This document shows, one piece after another, positions 17,100 through 25,200 of a DNA stretch of 39,633 nt (the stretch's first letter is position 1; each line of letters starts with the position of its first letter). The stretch spans positions 1-39,633 of the forward strand of contig JAGQOY010000041.1 in NCBI GenBank assembly GCA_020427005.1, written 5' to 3'. The notes beneath the pieces were generated by a model. That model ran no database searches. It worked only from the letters and a program-made list of their open reading frames with translations, and was not told the origin of the DNA. This stretch comes from Planctomycetales bacterium. GTDB taxonomy: Bacteria; Planctomycetota; Planctomycetia; Pirellulales; Pirellulaceae. Made by a program: the position numbers and the translations under genes.

Positions 17100-20000
17100 A
17101 TGATTCTGCAACTCACTCGGATTATCGCTGTCGTGTGCCTATTGTGCGTCCTTGTCACGAATGCTATCGCGGGTAATGGAAACGGCAACAACGGCAACGG
17201 CAACAACGGGAACGGCAACAACGGGAACGGCAACAACGGGAACGGCAACAACGGGAACGGCAACAACGGAAATGGCAACAACGGGAACGGCAACAACGGA
17301 AATGGAAATAACGGGAATGGAAATGGCAACGGAGGACCAGCCTGGTACGTTCGCATTACAGGAGATGACAGCAACTCTGGCAAGAACCGTGGTCAGGCTT
17401 TTCGAACGCTAACGCAGGCCCTCAGTGCGGCTGCTGACAATGACACAATTTACGTGGGTGCTGGCACTTACTCGGAGTACTCCGCAGTTTGGAACGGCAA
17501 CAGCAAGGGGAATCCCAACGGCACACTCACCATTCTGGGCGACATCGACGGACAGTACACCGGTGACAAAGGTATGCCCGTAATACAAGTCACCAACAAT
17601 GCGTGGGGCCTGAATATTCAGAATGCAAAGAGCGTCATATTTAGTAATCTCGCGTTTCAAGGCGGAGGGTCGCAAGATGGCTTAGCTGTTTACACAAATC
17701 AGATCTCTCAGAAATGCGTTTTTTTGGAGTGCAATTTCAGCCAATTGCGACGTGGAAACCAAACCGCAAATAGCAATAACTGCTCGTTCGATTCATGTGT
17801 TTTCAACGAATTGGAAATAGCTGTCCACTCCAACACCAACAACAGCGCCGAAGTAACCAATTGTGAATTCATTAACTGCAAGTATGGCGTTTACGGCGGA
17901 GACGGAAATTCAATCACTTGCACCAACTCGACTTTTACATGTCTACCGGATGCCAACGGTAACTACATAACATCCTATTCGGTTCGAACGTTTCGCACCG
18001 GTCTAAGCCTTTCAGGAATCACCAGTACTAAAGACAACTACACTGTTTATGCTACGGACATGACGTCAGCAGACTTTTCCTCATGCCAAATCAATCAACC
18101 TCGCAGTTGGGGTATCTATGGTACAGGCGAAAATCTGTCCGCCTCAAATATCCAGGTTGTGGGAATTGATCGAACCGGCAATGGCGTACTGCTTAAAGAT
18201 CTCCAAGCTAAAACTCCGTCACTTACCAACATAACCTTAACCAATTTGTACATAGGCGTCGGCGTCCAGGAAAGCGAATACAAATTTGGGCAGTTATCCA
18301 TCACGAATTGTCATCTGGGAATCTATGTCTACGCAGTTTCACCTTCATTTAGTCTAGACCAAACTGACAAGATAACTTTCGATGATAATCACGTCGCTGT
18401 ATACACTGTCCACAACGATGGATCTCCTGGAACGGTAGATATCAGAAACGTCGACTTAACCAACAACGACTACGGTATGATCTCGTATCGCGCCAACGTA
18501 ACTCTCAAGAATTGTTCATTTAATGACAACGCCCTAGGATGCTACCTGTACGATGTCGTTTCTGCCACTGTGAGCAAGTGCGATTTTTCTGGTAACACAG
18601 CTAGAACGGACGCGATTGGTCATTACGGTCTACTTTTGCGCGGGACGAATTTGTTGGTTAGTGATTGTGCATTCGAAGACAATGTCAACGGACTTTATGT
18701 CTACAACACAACGGATCAAAATCCTCGCCTTCAAGATCTCACGATTACGAACAACTCAACGTATGGGTTGATAGTCACGGGTGGCAAGTTGGAACTGACC
18801 GCCGGTAATAGAATCTTGATTTCCAACTGTAGGTACGGAATTCGCGGATCCCAGACCCTGGCCGTACTCAATGGAGTTGTCAGCCCTTCTGGTGGAGAGT
18901 ATCCGTTTCTTTTCACTCAGGGCAGTCTAAAAATTTCGGGTAGTAACATCACCGAAGGAAAGATTGGCGTCTACAGTACTGACCAAGACAGCCTAAGCAT
19001 TTCCGATATGACCATTGCAGGAATGGTCAGTCACGGTATCTACATCGCTCGGTCCGTCGCCGTCGACGTCTCTTCGGTAGATGTCTACAGCAACGCCGAT
19101 CACGGCTTGTACTGCTACATGCTCGATATGAACAGCGACCTGTTTTCGGTAAAGGACTCTCGTTTTGACTCGAATCGCATTGGCTTACGCACGGTGGGAG
19201 TGAACATTGACCCCCAGAAAATTGGAAATTTACAGCTGACCAACAACAATTACGGTCTGTATGTAGAACGTGGTAACCTGACCCTTGACAACTCGGAGAA
19301 CCTGACGGTTAGTGGAAACTTGTGGGGTGTACTCAATTACTACGCAATTGCCGACCTAAGTAACTTGACGCTCGATAACAATCAAAACGGCGTATACTCT
19401 TACGGAGGACAAATCGAAGCCGATAGCTTGACCATTAATTCGACTGTCTCACATGGGCTCGCCGCCATTCAGTCGAGCGCTCAAATCACCAACCTAACGG
19501 CCCGAAACTCGGCCAATGGTATCTACTTCAACGCGCAAGCGGTGACGGGGTTGAGTATCAATGTGGTCGGTGGTCTGTTTGAAAACAATTCGAGCTGCGG
19601 AATTCAGCTTCGCACAGATCCTGACAATCCTGTTACGGCAACTCTAACGGGTGCTCAAATCAACAATTGCAACTATGGAATATATAACTACCAATGCCAG
19701 GCAAACATCGCGAATATTTCTGTGCAAAACCCGACGGCCTATGGTTACTATGCCAACAATGCTCAAACGGAAATTGAAAGATACTCGATCTTCAATGGCC
19801 AAAACTGGGGTGTAGTCTGCGTTGGAGGTACTGCTGATTTATCCCGATTGCAAGTCGCCTCCAAATATGGTGTCAATTTGCAGACAACCTCTACGACACT
19901 CGTCAATAGTGTCATAAGTGGTTCAACCTATGGAGTATATGTTTCGGCACCCGGTGGCAATGTCAATGTCTTTCAGACAACAATCGCTAATATTGGAAGC

Positions 20001-20387
20001 TACGGTGTCCTTTTGCGTGATGGCACAATGACCGTTCGAAATACCATTGTGGATTCAGCTCTCTATGGCATTTATGATCAAACTTCAAACGGGCTCACCC
20101 ACGATCACAATTTGGTGAACGGCGGTCGTCAGCTTTTTGTCAACACAAGCATGGACGGAACGGAAACGAAAAAAAAGCCTATCTTTGTTAATGCCGCTGG
20201 GGGCGATTTCCACTTAGCCGCGGGCTCTCCAGCAATCAACTCCGGTGCAGACCTAACGGGACTTATTGCTGATGACCTTGATGGAAATTCCCGTCCATCG
20301 TTCCGTGAATTCGAAATTGGAGCCTACGAATTCACCGATGCTGCCGGCTCGCTGCGCGTTTTGGATTGGGACGAAGTCGCCAACTAA
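17100..20387 (+). CDS. Large secreted right-handed beta-helix protein with Gly-Asn repeat
   Basis: 1095 residues. The signal peptide is 1-24 (cleavage expected after NAIA). A Gly-Asn stretch of about nine GNGNN pentapeptides follows (25-77). Then comes the usual pectate-lyase-like opening (WYVRITGDDSNSGKNRGQAF, TLTQALSAAADNDTIYVGAGTYSE). Some 900 residues of parallel beta-helix coils follow, with recurring NNYGLY / NCNYGIY / GVYSYGG turns. The C-terminus has the choice-of-anchor Q signature (AAGSPAINSGAD, LDGNSRP, IGAYEF). Such proteins are extracellular or surface structures or polysaccharide-active enzymes; I see no catalytic site. The start is ATG 17100, with GAGGA (17087-17091) 8 bases upstream. 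It follows the T2SS-like module and could be a substrate of it, which is inference from position. Confidence 0.88.
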   Translation: MILQLTRIIAVVCLLCVLVTNAIAGNGNGNNGNGNNGNGNNGNGNNGNGNNGNGNNGNGNNGNGNNGNGNNGNGNGNGGPAWYVRITGDDSNSGKNRGQAFRTLTQALSAAADNDTIYVGAGTYSEYSAVWNGNSKGNPNGTLTILGDIDGQYTGDKGMPVIQVTNNAWGLNIQNAKSVIFSNLAFQGGGSQDGLAVYTNQISQKCVFLECNFSQLRRGNQTANSNNCSFDSCVFNELEIAVHSNTNNSAEVTNCEFINCKYGVYGGDGNSITCTNSTFTCLPDANGNYITSYSVRTFRTGLSLSGITSTKDNYTVYATDMTSADFSSCQINQPRSWGIYGTGENLSASNIQVVGIDRTGNGVLLKDLQAKTPSLTNITLTNLYIGVGVQESEYKFGQLSITNCHLGIYVYAVSPSFSLDQTDKITFDDNHVAVYTVHNDGSPGTVDIRNVDLTNNDYGMISYRANVTLKNCSFNDNALGCYLYDVVSATVSKCDFSGNTARTDAIGHYGLLLRGTNLLVSDCAFEDNVNGLYVYNTTDQNPRLQDLTITNNSTYGLIVTGGKLELTAGNRILISNCRYGIRGSQTLAVLNGVVSPSGGEYPFLFTQGSLKISGSNITEGKIGVYSTDQDSLSISDMTIAGMVSHGIYIARSVAVDVSSVDVYSNADHGLYCYMLDMNSDLFSVKDSRFDSNRIGLRTVGVNIDPQKIGNLQLTNNNYGLYVERGNLTLDNSENLTVSGNLWGVLNYYAIADLSNLTLDNNQNGVYSYGGQIEADSLTINSTVSHGLAAIQSSAQITNLTARNSANGIYFNAQAVTGLSINVVGGLFENNSSCGIQLRTDPDNPVTATLTGAQINNCNYGIYNYQCQANIANISVQNPTAYGYYANNAQTEIERYSIFNGQNWGVVCVGGTADLSRLQVASKYGVNLQTTSTTLVNSVISGSTYGVYVSAPGGNVNVFQTTIANIGSYGVLLRDGTMTVRNTIVDSALYGIYDQTSNGLTHDHNLVNGGRQLFVNTSMDGTETKKKPIFVNAAGGDFHLAAGSPAINSGADLTGLIADDLDGNSRPSFREFEIGAYEFTDAAGSLRVLDWDEVAN
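17170..17333 (+). repeat. 15-base tandem repeat coding for GNGNN
   Basis: About nine copies of a 15-base unit (AACGGCAACAACGGG and close variants) lie in frame just after the signal peptide of the beta-helix gene. Because the unit is a multiple of three, copy-number change by slippage would keep the frame. Several third-position variants (GGA, AAT) toward the 3' end show that the array is not freshly expanded. Confidence 0.9.
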
Positions 20388-20418
20388 ATGAACGTGCAAT
20401 TCGGATTTATGACTGGAT

Positions 20419-20452
20419 GTGAGCCGTGACGCCTGAGCGGCCTTCGGCTCAC
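20419..20452. repeat. REP-like palindromic element, copy A
   Basis: GTGAGCCG (20419-20426) and CGGCTCAC (20445-20452) are perfect 8-base inverted arms. The left part, GAGCCGTGACGCCTGAGC and the four bases after it, matches the left half of copy C (33769 onward) at 19 of 22 positions. It lies between the convergent beta-helix and decarboxylase genes, where it could also act as a terminator. Confidence 0.65.
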
Positions 20453-20575
20453 AAATTCAACAACCCGGTGAGCGGACAGGCCCTTTGGCTGGAAGAGTAT
20501 CATTACGCACGGCTATTTAGTGTGACTCGCACGGACACCAGCGTAATATCTTGCTCGAACTCTACAAAGTCGAAC

Positions 20576-22177
20576 CTAGCCAAGATCCTCGATGCTGCTC
20601 ACAATTTGGTCCACCATTTCGTCCGATGTCATGGGATTAAAGAAGACTGCTTTCCAAGCCGGTATGGATATCCCATGAGGATGATATCCATAACTAGTAG
20701 TGAACCCCAATCTCGCATCCTTTGTTGGGTCCTTCATCTTGTCCCGTTTATCAAACAATCTCCTAATTTCAGCAAAGTAGCGAGCTCGCTGTTCCGCGCT
20801 CAATTCTCCAGCTACTAATTGTTCGAAAACTTGGTCGGCATTCCGGCCTTTGGCCAAAACCCACCAATTTACGCTGGCCCCCGATGTTTTGTCATTCAGA
20901 ACTCGGCAATACTCTAACTTACCCAGCGCCGACTTGAGGCGCATCGCCAACTCGAGACTACGAGCTACCAACATGCGCCAGCCGTTGAGTCCAATGGCGT
21001 TGAGTGAAGCCATGACACTATAGGGACCAAGTCCTGGACGCGAGCACTCCAATGAGAACAAGGCAGGGTCTCGACGTGGATCAGCATCAGAAAAATATGG
21101 CGTATCGAAAACGCTTCGCGACAAATACCGGAGGTCTTCGCGCCGATTAACAATAAATGCACTACTCGGATAATGCCCTCTGCCCATCTTGTGAAAATCG
21201 ATCGTCACACTATCAGCAGCCTTCAGACCCAGACAGGCGTTTTGAATACTTGACACCGTGTTTAATACGGCGGGTTCAAAGCTCAGTGGATTGTCAGAGA
21301 TTTCGTACTCCGTTAGGAAGGTCAGTGCCCATCCCACCGCTGCGTCCACATGCAATTGGGGTACTATCTTGCCATGCCGACGCGCCAGGGATTCAATGAT
21401 GGATCGAATGCCCTTCACATCATCGATTCCAAAACCATCCGTTGTGCCAAACGTCGCCACTACATAGGCTACTACCGCATCTTGAGAATAAAGTTCATCC
21501 AGCCGTTGTTCCAGTACATCCAGCCGCATGGAGAGGCTTTCGTCTGTGGGAATCTCTATCAACTGTTCCGTACCAATACCCAACCAGCCCGCCACCGTTC
21601 GGTTGGAATAATGACTTGCATCGGAGCAAATTCCCACCACCCGCCTGCCACATAAGCCCTTCTGCATGGCACCAGGTAAAACACGCTCGATACCTATCTT
21701 GGCGCCATAAAAGTTGGAAACGGTGCCACCAATTGTGAAAATGCCCCAGGGATCCTCTATGTGGTAAAAGATCAAGTTGGCCAGCGCTGTGATAACCTTA
21801 ACCTCAAGTTCGTTGGAGCGCTGGCTGTATCGATCGGTACATAGATTCGGGTTTTTTAATAGGCATGCAATAGCACCAATTAGCGATGCATGATTTGCCG
21901 GGCCTCGTACATTCTCCAAGTGCAGAGGACTGTTCCAACTATCGGTACCCCAAAAATATGGAAAAATCGCATCGCGCGCATCTTTGAGGTTACCAGGCAA
22001 CAGATGAATTTCAGGATTGGCTTGCGCCGTTTCGTAATTCTGACTCATTACCGGCATGGCCGGTTGCGAATCTTCGGCAGCAGCAGCACTTAACAGCTCT
22101 TGCACGATAGCAATTATCGACGACTGATCCCATTGGAAGAATGTCTCCACCAACTGCTGGTATTTCTCGCGATCCAT
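20576..22177 (-). CDS. PLP-dependent group II-type decarboxylase
   Basis: A fold-type I pyridoxal-phosphate enzyme of the group II amino-acid decarboxylase family (PF00282). 533 residues from ATG 22177. The Schiff-base Lys is K330 in TIDFHKMGRGHYPSS. D278 in HVDAAVGWA should bind the pyridine nitrogen, with H276 stacking on the ring. The family includes Glu, Dab, Tyr and cysteine-sulfinate decarboxylases; I cannot choose a substrate. The frame reaches 22306, but that would overlap the upstream gene, and the extra 43 residues are unlike the family. No ribosome-binding site is visible before 22177. It lies 25 bases after the stop of the giant dehydrogenase fusion on the same strand, so the two are probably co-transcribed. 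Confidence 0.85.
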   Translation of the reverse strand: MDREKYQQLVETFFQWDQSSIIAIVQELLSAAAAEDSQPAMPVMSQNYETAQANPEIHLLPGNLKDARDAIFPYFWGTDSWNSPLHLENVRGPANHASLIGAIACLLKNPNLCTDRYSQRSNELEVKVITALANLIFYHIEDPWGIFTIGGTVSNFYGAKIGIERVLPGAMQKGLCGRRVVGICSDASHYSNRTVAGWLGIGTEQLIEIPTDESLSMRLDVLEQRLDELYSQDAVVAYVVATFGTTDGFGIDDVKGIRSIIESLARRHGKIVPQLHVDAAVGWALTFLTEYEISDNPLSFEPAVLNTVSSIQNACLGLKAADSVTIDFHKMGRGHYPSSAFIVNRREDLRYLSRSVFDTPYFSDADPRRDPALFSLECSRPGLGPYSVMASLNAIGLNGWRMLVARSLELAMRLKSALGKLEYCRVLNDKTSGASVNWWVLAKGRNADQVFEQLVAGELSAEQRARYFAEIRRLFDKRDKMKDPTKDARLGFTTSYGYHPHGISIPAWKAVFFNPMTSDEMVDQIVSSIEDLG

Positions 22178-22202
22178 ACTGCGTTTTTCAAGCCTTATTG
22201 AT

Positions 22203-25200
22203 CTAGGGATTAATCTCCAACTGCAGGTTTCTAAAGCGAACCTCGGTTGGACCTCCCGAATGCAACTGCAGGGCAAATATACCGCGCTTTCTTCCCTCGG
22301 GATCATTCAAATTCACACAAGGCTGATCGTTGATCCATGTTCGAATCTGAGAACCATCCGCCTCAATGCGGTACTTATTCCACTCACCATGCTTAACATG
22401 TTGCTCGCCACTAGTTTCCCATAACAACGCTCTTCCATGTTCCTCGTATAACTTGCCCCACCAGCCAGCACCAACGTCCGCCTGGTACCCTTCGACAACG
22501 CCATCCTCCCTGGCAACGCTACGGAATTGAACACCGCTATTGCCGGCATTATCTACCAGCCTTACCTCCATGCTGAGCACGAAGTTCTCCGCCGATAAAT
22601 CGCTGACCAGGAATTCATTTTTCGCTAAGCCTGAACTCTTGCCGACAATCTCGCCGCCTTCAACGGTCCAAAGTTCAGAGTTGCCATTCCATAGACTTAG
22701 ATCCTTTGTGTTGAACAGCAAAGTAGCATTGTCGGCGGTTGCCAGCATGGCAGTTTGAGATCGACCACGCAAATATCCGATCAGGGATACGATTTCATGG
22801 GGACTGAATTGACTGAGTTGGTCGTCTGGCATCATTGATTTCTCACTCGCCTGACGTTGTTCAATTTCATTCTTGGGCAAAACGATCACCGCATCCGCCG
22901 TCTGAACTGTCACAGCATTCTCTGTCTCACTTCTGACAATGCCCGTAACAACTTGGCCATCAACGGTCAGGAATACACTTTGCCGATACTCGTTTGCCAT
23001 TACTGCACTGGGATCGACAATGTTTTCTAATAGATAGTCCAGGTTGGCTCGATTTGAACCGGTAAGATCTGGGCCTAACTTCTCACCAATCCCATACAGC
23101 ATGTGGCATCGCTGGCAGGTTTTATTGAAAATTGCACGCCCCAATTCCAAATCGGAAGTCGTCTCTGGGTTGGCCACTAACGATTTGTACTTTTCAACCA
23201 AAGCGGCTTTGTCAGCTGAGCTCGCCCGAACCTTTCCCCAAGCCGATTCAAGCAATGCATTTACTTCCTCATCCTTCAAGTATTCCAGTTGCCTAGCAAA
23301 GTCTGCCGTTAGTTCAGAACTAGCAATTTGCTTATTGGCAATCGCGTTTAGCAGCTTTTTGGCATTGGTTGCACGACTCGTTAACGTTGCAATAGCAGCA
23401 CGGCGTTCGGAAGCGTTATACCCTTGGTAATCTGCTACCAAGGCGGTTCCAATTCCGTCGGAGTCATACTGTGCTAGGCCTCGAATGGCCGCTTCGCGAA
23501 GTGCTCCAGCTACTGATTGGCTTGCAATCTCTAACAACTCGCTTAGAAGATCCGCATCTTTTACAGCTAGCAACGTTTCGATAGCCAGCAAACGTTGACC
23601 TTCATCGGCACTCGAATCAGACACTGTTTTGCGCATGGCAGCTCGAGCCTTTGCGTCACCAAAGGCCACTCCTAGGGCCGTTGCCAGCTGCCCGACTTCG
23701 GCACTCGGGCTACTCAACAATCGATCCGCAACCTGATCCCATAATTTCGGCTTGGGGGCCGATCGCTGCCCAGCTAACGCAGTCCGAATAGCAGTCAAAA
23801 ATGTTAATTGAAGCTCAGGCGAATTGGCACTGTTCAAGCCACCAACCAAACGATTAACTGCTTCTGCTCCACCACTACCTGCCACTTTTCGCAGCATAAA
23901 ATCTCGAAGCATCGGAATATTTTGCCCCGCTGAAATACCTAGTGCTAACGCACGATCTGGATCCAAGTCCGCCAAGGGTTCCATTCCATACCAATACATC
24001 AATGGCAAATTGTGATCGTCACGATCCTCGGCATGCGCCACCAACGAAGCTGTCAATTCCCACCGCGACTCCACAGGTAGTTTGCCCAGGGCGGTGGCTA
24101 GTGCCAATCGAACGACTTGAGAAGGATCCCCGACGGACATCTTGAGCATTTGAGCAACCATGCTCGCAGAAGGTTTGGCCAAGTTCTGTTGCATTGCCAA
24201 TCTTACCGCCCAAGCTCGCACATGTGGGCTGGCAGCATTCATCAAGCTCAGCAGCTGCCGTTCACCCAACGAACCAATTGCAAATCTGGCCCATAGAGCT
24301 CGGAGTTGGCGGTCGGCTCGCTCATTTACCGCCATTACGTTTTCTAAGAAGGCAATCGCGTCCGCAGCAATCTTGCGTTCGGCGGCTCGTTCTTGTAACA
24401 GCCGTCTTGCATGACGTACGTACCAATCGTTTTCATGCAAACAGTATTCCGCTAACTGCATATCCGACTTTGTTCTGAGATCGATACGAATCGGCGCGGG
24501 TTTTCCATATACAACCTTATATATACGGCCATTCGAACGATCATGCACTTCTACTTCCTTGCGGTGGCAGGCCTGCATGTCGTACCAATCAATGAATGTC
24601 ACCTGACCATCGGGTCCATATCGCATATTGAGTATTTGCGATGCCTGATCACCGGTCAGCAAGAAATCGGGTCCGTGTCGACCCACGTAACCCGATCCTC
24701 GGGGTTCTAAGATGTCTACGTTTAACCTCTGCCCATGAATGTTGTTCATGAATAACGCTCCAGCATATTCCTTAGGCCAGGCACCACCTTGATATATCAT
24801 TGCCCCAGCATGGGCGTGTCCACCGCCAGCCTCGTCCGATTTGCCGTTACCACTGTGCGGAGTGGCGCCCAAGTAATGCAAATGATCAGCGATCGTTTTG
24901 ATATCGTCATAGGTGTAGGGATTGAAATGCTGCCCAGCCTGCCGCTGGTATCGTGCTCCAGGAATGACGTGATACAAGTGTGGAATCACGCAGGCTGTAA
25001 TAAACGCTTCCCCATATTGATCAAAGTCGACTCCCCAAGGATTGCTCGAACCGTGTGCGAAAACTTCAAACTCGTGCCTTAGTGGATGATATCGCCACAC
25101 GCCAGCATTGATACGTTGACGCTGTTCATCGCTGGCTCCTGGCTTTCCCACGTTTGAATGAGTAAACACGCCGTGGCACCCGTACAGCCATCCATCGGGT

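Noticed and set aside
17093..17383. Minus-strand frame of repeated LLPFP units
   Set aside because: It is the antisense shadow of the Gly-Asn repeat in the beta-helix gene.
20426..20818. Plus-strand 130-codon frame overlapping the end of the decarboxylase gene
   Set aside because: It lies largely antisense to well-supported decarboxylase coding sequence and starts inside REP-like copy A.
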